A DNA stretch of 64,000 bases, from positions 69,786,983-69,850,982 of the forward strand of contig OX377201.1 of the NCBI GenBank assembly GCA_947396885.1. The letters run 5' to 3'. The stretch's first letter is position 1; every line of letters starts with the position of its first letter. The notes under the pieces were generated by a model. The model saw only the letters and a program-made list of their open reading frames with translations. It made no database searches and was not told the origin of the DNA. This document shows, piece by piece, positions 44,356 to 49,089 of the stretch. Both the position numbers and the translations under genes were made by a program. The stretch is from Heligmosomoides polygyrus polygyrus. Its lineage: Eukaryota > Nematoda > Chromadorea > Rhabditida > Heligmosomidae.

Positions 44356-47127
44356 CTGATATTACGAAGTGGTTCTCCATTTCTATTTAGATGTCGCATG
44401 GAGCGGTTGCTCTTCGATGACAGCGCAACACATACTGCGACTTTAAAGGCTACTGTTGCTAATTGATTTTGCGTGCGGGTTTTCTGGCTGAGTCCACTTG
44501 TGGTTGACGTGCAAAGAAAAGAATGGTGATCCTCTCGACATCGTGGGCAAGGACCAAATGTATTGCAGGTTTTCGAACTGTGCCCTTCCCTGAAGCATTT
44601 CCAGAAAAACTTTCGTTGCCTGGCCTCAGTTCTGTGTTCCTCAGGAGTTGAGAACATAGTGCAGTACTCTGATGGATGGGTTTCACCACAAGGGCATACA
44701 GGCAATCGTCTCCGAGACGTGCGCCACTCAATCTGCCGTGGCTCGTTTTGTCTTGAGAACAAGTCCTCTTCAGTTTCGGGAGAATAAGTTCCGAATAAGG
44801 TTGCCATCGTGAGCTCAGTCGTTTCCTGTAGAGTGACGATCTCATCAATAGCTTCGATTATGTCATTGACTTCGAGTGCCATTCCAGTTTTGCTTTCCTT
44901 CCTTATTACACTGCTGCAGATGTATTCTGTGAATTTCGAAAGAATTAAGCGGCACCATACTCGGTCCGCATTGAGTGATGCACCGGTTTGCTCCAGATGA
45001 ATGATACGTGACGTGATGGCAGATAAAGTGTCATGACAGCTCTTGGGCGTATCGTGAGCCCGCGGGATTTTTTTCGATCTCGCTTATAAGAATATCTGTT
45101 ATGCTTGCCGATCTGTCGCACTGCTTCTTGAGGATACTGATAGCTACGTAGTACTTGTCTCCAATTACAGGGGCACAACTTATGGAAGCTGCTGCTTTCC
45201 CTTTAAGAGCCTGTTTTGAAAACAGGAATTTCTCTTGGTTACTTAGATCTACGTCGTTATGTATAAGCGACTTGAACACAGACCAGAAGGTAGAGAAGCC
45301 TCTGAAGCTCCCTGTGAATGTTGGAATCTCAAGAAGTGGACGTCTGTGCGTTCCTGTGAAGGTGCAACTCCATTAATCGATGTGCAATTACTGCTACTAT
45401 TGCCAGTTACAGTACGGCGGCCGTTGCTACCTTCCTGACAGCTGGCAGTTAAAACTGTTTGTTGAGACAGTTCATCCTTTCTGAAGTCTACCTTGTTCTG
45501 CCAACGAATGATCGTGATGTCAAGTTCGTTGGATTCTACTTGCAAGTCATGCGTCAGTCGTGCAATCCGTCATGCGCTTTTTACGTTTTTTTTTCTCATT
45601 GGGAGGTGAACTAATTATTTCAATAGCTTCCTTTAATCAGTTGTCGTGGTACTGCTTGTTGCTCATTACGATCCTCATCAGGTAGTTGAGCTGTGCGATT
45701 TTCTCCCTGATATATGCTTCGCATTCCTTTCTTTGTTCCGGAAACGCGGCGGCTGGCCCAGACGATTGAATTCCGGCTCGATTGACTTGATAAGTGCGCA
45801 AGCATTCGTTATCTTTGTCTCGTAAACCTGTATTTCTGCCATCTTTATCGCTTCTGGCATGTTTTCTCAAAGTTCCTCAATTTAAACATTGAATTTTACT
45901 TCGTTAGGTTCGAAGTAGAATATTCTTCCTGCCACGCGGAACTTTTGTTCTTTCTTAGGATTCTCCGAGAGAATTCGCTATGAAATTTAGGAAACCCTTC
46001 TGGTTCCTCGGTACAGGACTCACGTAGATCTCGTTGAGAATCTTTGGGGGAAGTTCATAGGCTTCCCTTGTGAGACCCCGTCGGAAAAGAATGCAAGCAT
46101 ATTGTTACGCTGTTCAAAATTTCACTAATGAATCGGAAATTCCAAATTTTCTCTCGAGGAAATAAAGATGATCAAGAATTGGAAGACAGTTTCTAGCATA
46201 TCGGATTTCCTCAGAACCCAGTTTGTTTGATATCTGCATTAACATGCCGAAAATGTCTGAAATGCGCTTGAAAAAAGCTACTGTTTCTTGAGGAGAGGTT
46301 CACATGCCACATTATTGACAGCGTAAGCTTTGGTCTACCACTCCCTTTTTCTTCTTTAAATCTCTTCTTCTACTCAGTTGCGGCGCATGTTTATGCTTCG
46401 AGGCAAATGGTCAAATTATACAGAAGGTTCCAGCTCCGTATTCACTTATTTGGCGTGTTTTCATAGAAACCGAACGTGCACATGCCTGCTTAGGGAATTG
46501 GGAATCACACGTGTGTACATCTCCCTCTTCATGTGCAATGAATGCAGGTCAGGAGTGCGGCTGCCGGGCCAGTGCTAATATGGCGACCCAATCCACCAAT
46601 GCATACTAGCATAGCGACTCGTCCAAAACGGCTGCCGCGCGCGTAAGCCCCGCCCCCTAGTTCGTGCGCATTTGCATCCTCCCGTCGTCTTTTTGTAGAA
46701 ACTCACCAACGGAGGTCCACGAAAACTTCTGCGAGTAGTAATAATTGGATGAAACTCTTCGACATTGTGATCATCCCTGAATTTGAGTTCGATAGCCATT
46801 GAAGCGGACAGCTCGGATGTATTAAAGATAGCTTACACGATATATACAAAATCAGCAAAGGCGAACGAGGAACGTGTAGCACGAAATCGGATATGCCATT
46901 TTTGTTTCCAGTGAAGAATTAGGCGAAATATTCCCAACGTTGCAAATGATAAGATGTAGAACAAACCCTAAAACGCGACGAGTGGCAAGTGATAACATCG
47001 CCATATACACTGAATTTCGAGAACCTACCGTTCTTAGCGAACTGGACTTATATGCATACAAATGAAGTAAATGCTCTCCAGACTCGAGAGTCAAATGGTG
47101 GCGACGACCGCCACCTCCCTCTCCCAT
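11086..47127 (-). CDS. P5B-type cation-transporting ATPase (ATP13A2/3-like), 29 exons
   Basis: A P-type ATPase of subfamily P5B. Human relatives ATP13A2 and ATP13A3 move polyamines across endolysosomal or plasma membranes; nematode relatives are catp-5, catp-6 and catp-7. I joined 29 exons by matching splice phases: 3567 coding bases, 1188 residues, the usual family length, with no internal stop. Visible landmarks are an N-terminal membrane segment (about 34-51), TGES in the actuator domain (312-315), the P5B signature PPALP in M4 (439-443), DKTGT with phosphorylated Asp482, KGAPE in the nucleotide domain (635-639), TGDN (729-732), and GDGAND (862-867). Membrane segments M5-M10 fill residues 895-1136. 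The hinge reads AAHAGIS where many P-type pumps have AADVGIS; ATP13A3-like pumps are similar here. Introns 3, 9, 18, 23 and 27 hold transposons. The substrate and which paralogue this is cannot be told from the sequence. Confidence 0.95.
11532..11710 (-). CDS. P5B ATPase exon 28 (residues 1077-1135)
   Basis: Acceptor ATCTTCAG, donor GTTTGT. Encodes the rest of M9 and M10: [37 protein letters not shown] and [10 protein letters not shown]. The phase matches exon 27 across 16.4 kb of mostly mobile DNA. Confidence 0.95.
12370..13190 (-). mobile_element. Mariner transposase remnant
   Basis: Minus-strand transposase pieces in ATPase intron 27. The order is a helix-turn-helix-like part (about 13100-12930, [19 protein letters not shown]), then WIPHEL (about 12880; consensus WVPHEL), then VTVWWT and [13 protein letters not shown] in the frame 12423-12803, then AYSPDHS near 12390. 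[10 protein letters not shown] contains the second catalytic aspartate of mariner enzymes. Several stops and frameshifts break it. I did not find its terminal inverted repeats. Confidence 0.85.
13572..13788 (-). repeat. 3' LTR of the Gypsy-like element
   Basis: On the minus strand it begins TGTTCATTAGG and ends near GGTTCA. It shares TCAACTAGCATTGGCACTAC and TTTATTAGGCAGAAGA with the right LTR. AATAAA on the minus strand (within GCCTAATAAACC) could serve as its polyadenylation signal. Confidence 0.8.
13790..14967 (-). pseudogene. Gypsy-like integrase, decayed
   Basis: The minus-strand frame 14533-14967 has [11 protein letters not shown] and CVRKCRSCQ, an HHCC-type zinc-binding region, then [11 protein letters not shown] with the first catalytic Asp and [17 protein letters not shown] with the second. 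The frame breaks near the third acidic site. [19 protein letters not shown] (about 14240-14180) marks the C-terminal domain. Confidence 0.85.
14968..15780 (-). pseudogene. Gypsy-like RNase H region
   Basis: Resumes after the MITE with [17 protein letters not shown] (about 15795-15745), the standard motif before RNase [17 protein letters not shown] follows, then [20 protein letters not shown] (about 15590-15530), the DASxxGxG-type RNase H start. After 15480 the frame is broken. [18 protein letters not shown] (about 15270-15220) is the usual end of RNase H before integrase. Confidence 0.82.
15791..16705 (+). mobile_element. Mutator-like MITE, copy 1
   Basis: 915 bp flanked by an exact 10-bp duplication, GAGTTGTGCC (15781-15790 and 16706-16715), inside the Gypsy RT/RNase H coding region, so the host reading frame shows where it entered. 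The left end reads GGAACATAACTCCAACGC; the right end in reverse complement reads GGCTCCAGGACATAACTCCA. A shorter relative is at 49090-49332. Duplications of 9-10 bp point to Mutator-like elements; no transposase is present. Strand is arbitrary. Confidence 0.75.
16716..17187 (-). pseudogene. Gypsy-like RT, second part
   Basis: Continues the RT after the [24 protein letters not shown] and [11 protein letters not shown] (catalytic Asp of motif A) come first, then [15 protein letters not shown], then [10 protein letters not shown], the YxDD-type polymerase box (about 16945-16925). Downstream [18 protein letters not shown] (about 16790-16735) leads into the site of the MITE insertion. Confidence 0.88.
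17691..18154 (+). pseudogene. RTE-like endonuclease, N-terminal part
   Basis: From the ATG at 17691 or, more likely, MTICTYN at 17766. [13 protein letters not shown] carries the catalytic Glu of APE-type nucleases and [20 protein letters not shown] follows. Coding continues to ELEKFY at 18152, where the MITE interrupts it. The matching next codons resume at 18795. Confidence 0.88.
18155..18792. mobile_element. MITE inside the LINE endonuclease
   Basis: Perfect 17-bp inverted termini, CCCATTGACGACCGCGC (18155-18171) and its complement (18776-18792), enclose about 600 bp with no coding potential. Subterminal GGGCCGCGCGG motifs are repeated at the right end. The surrounding endonuclease reads on in the same frame on both sides. 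The extra bases around the junction (TTA on the left, AT on the right) suggest a 2-3 bp target duplication I could not fix. Confidence 0.75.
18795..21244 (+). pseudogene. RTE-like endonuclease C-terminus and reverse transcriptase
   Basis: An open frame of over 800 codons. Endonuclease motifs GDFNAKIG (about 18828) and [12 protein letters not shown] (about 19100) come first. The RT follows with [64 protein letters not shown] and the catalytic FADD at 20424-20435. The C-terminal part keeps [10 protein letters not shown] and [11 protein letters not shown]. The frame continues into host DNA to 21425 because the LINE's own stop is absent. Except for the MITE and the missing end this reading frame is unbroken, so the insertion is fairly young. 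Confidence 0.92.
21256..21915 (-). pseudogene. Gypsy-like protease and RT N-terminus
   Basis: The minus-strand frame 21340-21915 starts with a retropepsin-like domain. [14 protein letters not shown] stands where active enzymes have DTGSDV or DSGSDV, so the active-site glycine is replaced by arginine. It continues to DLLGLEWC and a linker. The RT start, [20 protein letters not shown] and [12 protein letters not shown], lies in the overlapping frame at 21412-21256. The domain is cut at HPLP by the LINE; the rest is at 16716-17187. Confidence 0.85.
21916..22890 (-). pseudogene. Gypsy-like gag, decayed
   Basis: Short minus-strand frames between the 5' LTR and protease. [19 protein letters not shown] (about 22640-22585) followed by a leucine-rich [10 protein letters not shown] resembles the capsid region of Gypsy gag proteins, and [18 protein letters not shown] lies further on (about 22210). 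No intact zinc knuckle was seen. Frame changes break it into at least three pieces. Confidence 0.55.
22893..22910 (-). other. Putative primer-binding site
   Basis: One base after the 5' LTR the minus strand reads TGGCGATCAGGATGTGCA. TGG complements the CCA end of a tRNA, as required to prime minus-strand DNA synthesis. The donor tRNA was not identified. Confidence 0.55.
22912..23112 (-). repeat. 5' LTR of the Gypsy-like element
   Basis: On the minus strand it starts TGTTCATGCTGAGG and ends GATCGTGTTCA, i.e. TG..CA. The two LTRs differ by many substitutions and small gaps, so the insertion is not recent. Confidence 0.8.
23452..23685 (-). mobile_element. tRNA-derived SINE, copy 2 (internally deleted)
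   Basis: 234 bp, flanked by AATGTTAA (23444-23451 and 23686-23693). It matches the family at both ends but lacks about 70 bp in the middle, including the GCCAGCCGATGAACAAGTCA block found in most copies. Confidence 0.75.
23850..25441 (+). mobile_element. Mariner transposon carrying a SINE
   Basis: Termini are about 28-bp inverted repeats: GGTGGTTCGGAAAGTTCTTA at the left, and GGTTGTCCGGAAAGTTCTCA at the right read in reverse complement, each next to TA (23848-23849 and 25442-25443). Removing the SINE leaves about 1.28 kb, the usual mariner length. The plus-strand transposase begins near 24342. It shows a helix-turn-helix part ([18 protein letters not shown]), [21 protein letters not shown] (first Asp), [24 protein letters not shown] (second Asp) and [13 protein letters not shown] (third). 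WVPHEL is altered, and several stops make it inactive. A fragment of the same family is at 42740. Confidence 0.9.
24020..24316 (+). mobile_element. tRNA-derived SINE, copy 3 (reference copy)
   Basis: 297 bp inserted in the mariner and flanked by ATTCTTGAAGGG (24008-24019 and 24317-24328). The head contains an A-box-like TAGCGCGGTCGG (24031-24042) and a B-box-like GGTTCGGATTTTCC (24084-24097) 53 bp later, as in RNA polymerase III promoters of tRNA-derived SINEs. The tail ends CCTTTATCCTCTATCC. The related mariner at 42740 has the uninterrupted target, which proves the insertion boundaries. Confidence 0.9.
25444..26164. other. No recognised feature
   Basis: Between the mariner and the tail-bearing repeat at 26165 I see only short frames and no repeat ends. 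It is intronic sequence of the ATPase gene. Confidence 0.4.
26165..26218 (+). repeat. 3' end with (AAATA)n tail, possible LINE remnant
   Basis: TGTGAATCATGTTCGTGCAT runs into AAATA repeats at 26203-26218, similar to the reverse complement of 7694-7745. No coding part is attached. Confidence 0.35.
26225..26410 (+). repeat. tRNA-like dispersed repeat (copy unbroken by an insertion)
   Basis: Shares GTTGCGTTCGATCAAACA and GATCGCAACAAA with the repeat around the Penelope-like element. The centre, GCGCCGGTGGTGTAATGGCG..GAATTCGAGTTCCGG, has A- and B-box-like motifs and complementary GCGCC/GGCGC ends. The T-arm does not pair properly, so this is not a functional tRNA gene. Confidence 0.45.
26648..27992. 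mobile_element. Inverted-repeat element with long arms
   Basis: The left end GGGTCCGGATTCAAGAACG (about 26658) mirrors the right end, whose reverse complement reads GGAGCCGGATTCATGAACG (about 27992). Similarity continues inward for about 200 bp, including GACCCAATGCATGCCTCCGC on the left and its counterpart near 27840. The centre has a smaller palindrome around CCACAATGCCA (about 27409-27470). A foldback MITE is nested in the left arm. No transposase is visible; the class is unknown. Confidence 0.55.
26865..27258. mobile_element. GC-rich foldback MITE, TTA-flanked (Harbinger-like)
   Basis: 394 bp between TTA at 26862-26864 and 27259-27261. It starts AGCCCCTTTCATACTCG and ends with its complement, then GGC-rich arms. 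A TTA target and GGCC..TATAC-like ends fit PIF/Harbinger MITEs, as for the chain at 57-62 kb. The open frames inside are a by-product of GGC repeats. Confidence 0.75.
28133..28264 (-). CDS. P5B ATPase exon 27 (residues 1033-1076)
   Basis: Acceptor ATTTTAG, donor GTACGT. Encodes [18 protein letters not shown] (M8) and [17 protein letters not shown]. Followed by the 16.4 kb intron that holds the nested transposons. Confidence 0.95.
28325..28417 (-). CDS. P5B ATPase exon 26 (residues 1002-1032)
   Basis: Acceptor GTTTAG. Encodes [22 protein letters not shown] is conserved in the M7-M8 lumenal loop. The frame must leave before an in-frame TGA at 28322-28320. A GC donor (CAG/GCATGA) gives the usual loop length; a GT donor at GAG/GTCGAG would shorten it by nine residues. 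Confidence 0.82.
28478..28639 (-). CDS. P5B ATPase exon 25 (residues 948-1001)
   Basis: Acceptor GTTTCAG, donor GTGATT. Encodes M6 ([20 protein letters not shown]) and M7, ending GGTQ. Confidence 0.92.
28693..28851 (-). CDS. P5B ATPase exon 24 (residues 895-947)
   Basis: Acceptor GTATAG, donor GTACGG. Encodes [17 protein letters not shown] and M5 through NILTDGQ, highly typical of P5B pumps. Confidence 0.96.
29568..31989 (+). mobile_element. RTE-like LINE, second family, antisense in ATPase intron 23
   Basis: 2.42 kb flanked by AAACTGTTGTTA (29556-29567 and 31990-32001). It contains most of an APE endonuclease and a nearly full reverse transcriptase in one uninterrupted frame but lacks the 5' end, the last part of the coding region and any 3' UTR. 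A 3'-truncated copy with target duplications is unusual for target-primed insertion. Its orientation is opposite to the ATPase gene. Confidence 0.88.
29568..31989 (+). pseudogene. RTE-like endonuclease/reverse transcriptase, truncated at both ends
   Basis: About 807 codons without a stop. Endonuclease motifs are [20 protein letters not shown] and [11 protein letters not shown] motifs are [75 protein letters not shown] and the catalytic YADD at 31347-31358. [14 protein letters not shown] follows and the homology stops at RPRGAPRK (31989). The intact frame suggests a fairly recent copy. Confidence 0.9.
33039..33104 (-). CDS. P5B ATPase exon 23 (residues 873-894)
   Basis: A 66-bp exon, acceptor CGTTTAG, donor GTTTGT, phase 0. 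Encodes [20 protein letters not shown], the hinge before M5. The next intron (28852-33038) contains an antisense LINE. Confidence 0.95.
33167..33348 (-). CDS. P5B ATPase exon 22 (residues 812-872)
   Basis: Acceptor TTTGCAG, donor GTACGC. Encodes [17 protein letters not shown] and [13 protein letters not shown]; the GDGAND aspartates (863, 867) coordinate magnesium. Confidence 0.97.
33447..33558 (-). CDS. P5B ATPase exon 21 (residues 775-811)
   Basis: Acceptor CTTCAG, donor GTTAGT. Encodes a variable acidic stretch ending in YHLAVS, which joins GPTFAVL in exon 22 to give the family motif LAVSGPTF. Confidence 0.92.
33624..33786 (-). CDS. P5B ATPase exon 20 (residues 720-774)
   Basis: Acceptor TTTCAG, donor GTGTGC. 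Encodes [19 protein letters not shown]; the TGDN loop (729-732) is part of the phosphorylation domain. Confidence 0.95.
33871..33959 (-). CDS. P5B ATPase exon 19 (residues 691-719)
   Basis: Acceptor TTTTTAG, donor GTATGC. Encodes [19 protein letters not shown], the family motif that closes the nucleotide domain. Confidence 0.94.
34643..34935 (+). mobile_element. tRNA-derived SINE, copy 4
   Basis: A diverged plus-oriented copy: the head GCGTGTGATGCAGTGGGAG has an A-box-like core, CTCCTGGTTCGGGTTTCCC a B-box, and the end reads GGATTGGGTAACGCCTCCTT. A weak duplication, TAAAAAC, lies at both sides. It faces away from copy 5, their tails about 30 bp apart. Confidence 0.7.
34965..35263 (-). mobile_element. 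tRNA-derived SINE, copy 5
   Basis: 299 bp flanked by a 15-bp duplication, TGTGGCACAATATAA (34950-34964 and 35264-35278). The tail, read on the minus strand, is a run of CTTATCC/TTTATCC units. It is the best-supported insertion of the family and lies in ATPase intron 18. Confidence 0.9.
35421..35525 (-). CDS. P5B ATPase exon 18 (residues 656-690)
   Basis: Acceptor TTTTAG, donor GTTGGT, phase 0. Encodes [19 protein letters not shown]. The next intron (33960-35420) contains two SINEs in opposite orientation. Confidence 0.94.
35792..35927 (-). CDS. P5B ATPase exon 17 (residues 610-655)
   Basis: Acceptor TCACAG. Encodes [14 protein letters not shown] and the nucleotide-domain motif KGAPEMI. The donor is taken as GTCCGT to stay in phase; a better-looking GTAATT 4 bp on would shift the frame, so this edge is less certain. 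Confidence 0.9.
36277..36356 (-). CDS. P5B ATPase exon 16 (residues 584-609)
   Basis: An 80-bp exon, acceptor TTTCAG, donor GTAAGT. Encodes PTVIKPPL and ends VVRQFTF plus two bases of Ser610. Confidence 0.9.
36933..37059 (-). CDS. P5B ATPase exon 15 (residues 541-583)
   Basis: Acceptor TTTGTAG, donor GTGTGT. Encodes [18 protein letters not shown], the family motif GDPxD followed by an acidic stretch. Confidence 0.94.
37183..37370 (-). CDS. P5B ATPase exon 14 (residues 479-540), phosphorylation site
   Basis: Acceptor CTCTCAG, donor GTATTT. Encodes [16 protein letters not shown]; Asp482 (codon 37361-37359) is the residue that forms the aspartyl-phosphate. Ends with ATCHSLT and two bases of Arg541. 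Confidence 0.97.
37637..37740 (-). CDS. P5B ATPase exon 13 (residues 444-478)
   Basis: Acceptor ATTTCAG, donor GTTAGT. Encodes [17 protein letters not shown] and [14 protein letters not shown], the stalk between M4 and the phosphorylation domain. Confidence 0.95.
37794..37935 (-). CDS. P5B ATPase exon 12 (residues 397-443)
   Basis: Acceptor TAGTTTAG, donor GTGGGT. Encodes M3 and M4 with the cation-site signature VPPALP (438-443), which separates P5B from P5A pumps (PPELP). Exits one base into Ala444. Confidence 0.95.
38602..38706 (-). CDS. P5B ATPase exon 11 (residues 362-396)
   Basis: Acceptor TTCTAG, donor GTAAAC. Encodes [17 protein letters not shown] and YPKPVDFRF, the segment leading into M3. 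Confidence 0.95.
39256..39378 (-). CDS. P5B ATPase exon 10 (residues 321-361)
   Basis: Acceptor TTTTCAG, donor GTATGC, phase 0. Encodes [18 protein letters not shown], the conserved end of the actuator domain. Confidence 0.94.
39527..39790 (+). mobile_element. tRNA-derived SINE, copy 6 (old)
   Basis: A much diverged copy in ATPase intron 9. GGGCGCGGTCGGAAGAGCCG matches the A-box end, GGGTCCGCCCAGGAAAACCAA the middle, and GACGCACCCCAAGCGGGTTG..CGCCTCCTTTATTCC the tail. No target duplication could be recognised. Confidence 0.6.
40886..41014 (-). CDS. P5B ATPase exon 9 (residues 278-320)
   Basis: Acceptor ATTCTAG, donor GTGCGA. Encodes [14 protein letters not shown] and the actuator motif [18 protein letters not shown] (312-315) is the loop needed for dephosphorylation. 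The following intron carries a SINE. Confidence 0.95.
41085..41166 (-). CDS. P5B ATPase exon 8 (residues 250-277)
   Basis: Acceptor TTTAAG. Encodes [18 protein letters not shown] and ARIDSEK. The only donor that keeps the frame and the conserved IDSxxLVPGD spacing is a non-standard GC (AAG/GCCAGT); no usable GT is present at this point. Confidence 0.85.
41251..41361 (-). CDS. P5B ATPase exon 7 (residues 213-249)
   Basis: Acceptor TTTCAG. Encodes [18 protein letters not shown] and the second helix through VLQTRGQEK, exiting in phase 2 at donor GTGTGT, which joins with exon 8 to make Arg250. Confidence 0.9.
41434..41549 (-). CDS. P5B ATPase exon 6 (residues 175-212)
   Basis: Acceptor GTTTAG, donor GTGAGC. 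Encodes [12 protein letters not shown], the P5B equivalent of the pre-M1 region, and the start of M1 ([16 protein letters not shown]). The exon ends two bases into Ser213. Confidence 0.92.
41613..41672 (-). CDS. P5B ATPase exon 5 (residues 155-174)
   Basis: A short 60-bp exon, acceptor TTTTCAG, donor GTAGAG, phase 0. Encodes [14 protein letters not shown]. An alternative donor GTAAGT 5 bp further on would break the phase, so it was not used. Confidence 0.75.
41794..41955 (-). CDS. P5B ATPase exon 4 (residues 101-154)
   Basis: Acceptor CTTCCAG, donor GTGAGC, phase 0 at both ends. Encodes [18 protein letters not shown] and KLHYIW, the conserved stretch before the actuator domain in P5B pumps. 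Confidence 0.92.
42740..43075 (+). mobile_element. Mariner fragment, 5' end only
   Basis: Starts GGTTGTCTGCAAAGTTCTCA after TA and matches the mariner at 23850 up to about GATTGGGACA. It lacks the transposase. About 95 bp of extra sequence lies between GACTAAATAAT and GACTAGATAAT. It keeps CCTTCTTGAAGGGCTTATTG without a SINE. Confidence 0.8.
43735..44229 (-). pseudogene. BEL/Pao-like aspartic protease
   Basis: The frame 44023-44229 has [17 protein letters not shown], the DSGxQxSFI active-site motif of BEL/Pao proteases. [14 protein letters not shown] and [18 protein letters not shown] (43735-43870) form the C-terminal half in another frame. It is split, so no single enzyme is encoded. Confidence 0.85.
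44311..44352. repeat. (TA)n microsatellite
   Basis: An almost perfect run of about 21 TA units inside the BEL/Pao-like fragment. Confidence 0.95.
44362..45870 (-). pseudogene. BEL/Pao-like gag, broken
   Basis: N-terminal pieces at 45620-45870 are followed by [20 protein letters not shown] (about 45235-45180), typical of BEL/Pao gag. The frame at 44360-44882 then has [12 protein letters not shown] and [12 protein letters not shown] with [13 protein letters not shown], a zinc-knuckle cluster. The phase changes between pieces. Confidence 0.78.
46707..46776 (-). CDS. P5B ATPase exon 3 (residues 77-100)
   Basis: Acceptor AATTCAG, donor GTGAGT. The first base completes Val77, then [15 protein letters not shown] follows. 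The next intron (41956-46706, 4.75 kb) contains a mariner fragment and BEL/Pao remains. Confidence 0.85.
46837..46967 (-). CDS. P5B ATPase exon 2 (residues 34-76)
   Basis: Acceptor GTTTTAG, donor GTAAGC, phase 2 exit. Encodes the N-terminal hydrophobic segment [18 protein letters not shown] followed by HWK and RFRATRSSF, the P5B-specific region before the first shared helices. Confidence 0.88.
47029..47127 (-). CDS. P5B ATPase exon 1 (residues 1-33)
   Basis: Starts at ATG 47127-47125; an in-frame TAG lies just upstream, which fixes this as the first usable start. Ends ACG before donor GTAGGT, phase 0. The encoded N-terminus is glycine-rich and then reads [11 protein letters not shown], as in the cytosolic lead-in of P5B pumps. 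Confidence 0.8.
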
Positions 47128-47149
47128 GCCCTAATTGTCGACGGTCCAA

Positions 47150-47160
47150 CAACTCCCTGA
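47150..47160 (-). promoter_or_regulatory. Possible trans-splice or 5' UTR acceptor of the P5B ATPase
   Basis: AATTTCAG ends at 47157, 29 bp upstream of the ATG, after a T-rich tract. In nematodes such a site just upstream of a start codon may accept a spliced leader or join a non-coding exon. Which applies cannot be told from DNA alone. Confidence 0.4.
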
Positions 47161-47861
47161 AATTGAAGTGAGTTCCAGAAAGGGACGAATACTTAGGAGA
47201 ACTCGAAAATTCGGAGCAGGCAGGAGAGACATTGAGAAAAAAATATAGAACACCGAGCACGGAAGTGGTGAAAGGAGGTTCATAACCGAAACCGACAAAT
47301 AAGCAGCACACCTGAAAAGACGTGCAGCGCATGAAGCCGCCTGTAGTTAAATAACAACACTCATAAACTGATTCTGAGAACTAAAGGGAAGGTGGATACC
47401 GCACAGCAAGTGATGACCAAAACAGGGATCAAATATAATGTCTGGACCGTCTTCTAGCTTTAGTCCCTAACGACACCGAAAACGGAAATAAACATAAGAG
47501 AGAAATAACAGCGCTAACATACAATAACATATACGGAGAGAGAAACTAGAGAAACGGAGAACTGCGTGTCCTACCTGCTACACAGCTTTGCAGGCGCCGA
47601 TCTTCTGATATTGCTGATGAACCTATTTCCAGAGCTTTTCGTGAAGATCTTTGACCCTCAAAAGCCAGGTCTTGAATTGTCCGCTTGAAATGCCGGTACT
47701 TGACAGGGCCGCCCTCAAACGAGTTTCCAACTTTTCTTTCTGATTGACCTAGTCCTTCGCATAGGAAGCTCATATTTTGGAGTGCTGGGCAAGTTTGTTG
47801 GCATAACCCTATTTGCCTACTTCACAGGACCGACGTAAGAGTGCAGCCGATACAATGATAT

Positions 47862-48945
47862 TTAAGGATAAACGGCGACGCGATCAATCCCCTTTGGGAT
47901 GCGCCACGCATTCTATTAGGGTGTCCCATAATTTTCTGGGCTATGGGAACAATGAGTGTTTGGCGCGCTACAACCTCCTTATGCAAGATCCAAACGGGAT
48001 GTTCTCTTGGCACAACAAGACGATTCAAATATTTTTCTCAATAGCATAACAATCACAACTATGCCCTGCTGTCCCCAATTTGGCAATTTCTTGAAAATGA
48101 AATTGTCGACCTTCAGCAAGTCAGCGTGTGAAACTTGGTTCAATCGTTTCCGGAAGGGGAATGTACAGCATTTTGCTGCTGAAAGAAGAATTTGCTTTCA
48201 TCTTGGTTCACGAGTGGGGGAGTCGTGCACTACTCGCTTTTACCATGTGAACAGACGATCACAGCAGAATTGTTCATTGAGTATATGGTGAAAATGGGCG
48301 CAAGCTGCTTGAGAAGTACCCGTGATTCGGTACTATTCGTGTTTAATGCATAACGCACAACCGCATCGAGCGAAAAGAACGCTATGAGAAAGGAGATTAT
48401 CGGGATTGTGGCGCATCCTGCATATTCACCAGATATCAGCCTTTGTGGCTATGCAGCATTTAGAGGTCTTGCTCCTTTTTCCATGAACAAACGATGCTCG
48501 CAAGGTCAAGAGAATCAATCGACTAATGGATTGGCAGAAGGTCAGCTTCTTTCTGGAAGAATGCAACCAACTCTCTGCCCAGTCGTTGGAGAAAAGTTGT
48601 GGCCACAGATAGAGACTATATCGATTGACTACCCTTTGTCATTATCTTGTTGTAATAAATTTTAATAAAAACGGTATGATAGACCAGAAAATTATTGGAC
48701 ACTCTAATAATTCTGCGGGATGTTGTTGCGATTTGAATGCGTATTTGGCCATAGAATGACTTGCGGTGGCCAGCCGATGAACAAGTCAGCGCTTTATCAT
48801 TCCCAAACTAGTATGATAGTAGTTCACCGACCCCGGAGGGAGGAAAGGATTGGTTGGCTTGGGCGAGAAATGCGAACCAGGAACTTTGTATCGGGTGCAC
48901 GCGACAGTCGGCACCTCCTCCGACTGCGCTACACGCGGCCATAGT
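47862..48945 (-). mobile_element. tRNA-derived SINE, copy 7, split by a DNA transposon
   Basis: The tail part is at 47862-47915 (AAGGATAAACGGCG..GGGATGCGCCACGCATTCTA) and the head part at 48708-48945. Joined, they give the family sequence with the break at a TA dinucleotide. The head has the usual GCCAGCCGATGAACAAGTCA block. Confidence 0.8.
47916..48707 (+). mobile_element. Short Tc1/mariner-like element in a SINE
   Basis: 792 bp with 24-bp inverted termini. The left starts TTAGGGTGTCCCATAATTTT; the right, in reverse complement, starts TTAGAGTGTCCAATAATTTT; two mismatches in all. TA is duplicated (47914-47915, 48708-48709). Plus-strand remains of a transposase include VAHPAYSPDISLCGYAAFRG (about 48408-48467), matching the YSPDLxPxDY box with its third catalytic Asp. 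Most of the enzyme is missing or shifted. Confidence 0.82.
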
Positions 48946-49089
48946 GCTCCAAATAACACACAGAAAATAAGATCTTGGCTAAGATCAAAACCTGAACTAG
49001 CACCTATCGTAATATTCCGAAATTTCATATATGAACGTCATATTCGCGATCAGCACCTAAATGCACCCCTCCCCTCTCCCGTCGACGTA

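Larger units (their letters stand above)
43500..45870 (-). mobile_element. BEL/Pao-like retrotransposon fragment
   Basis: Minus-strand gag and protease remains in ATPase intron 3. Reverse transcriptase, RNase H and integrase are missing, and no LTR pair was found. A (TA)n run splits the gag-protease region. Stops and frameshifts are common. Confidence 0.8.

Noticed and set aside
47546..47773. Minus-strand frame with ATG and a good GTAGGA donor, possible upstream exon of the ATPase
   Set aside because: It cannot be joined to exon 1 because of an in-frame TAG upstream of the exon 1 ATG; no family resemblance.
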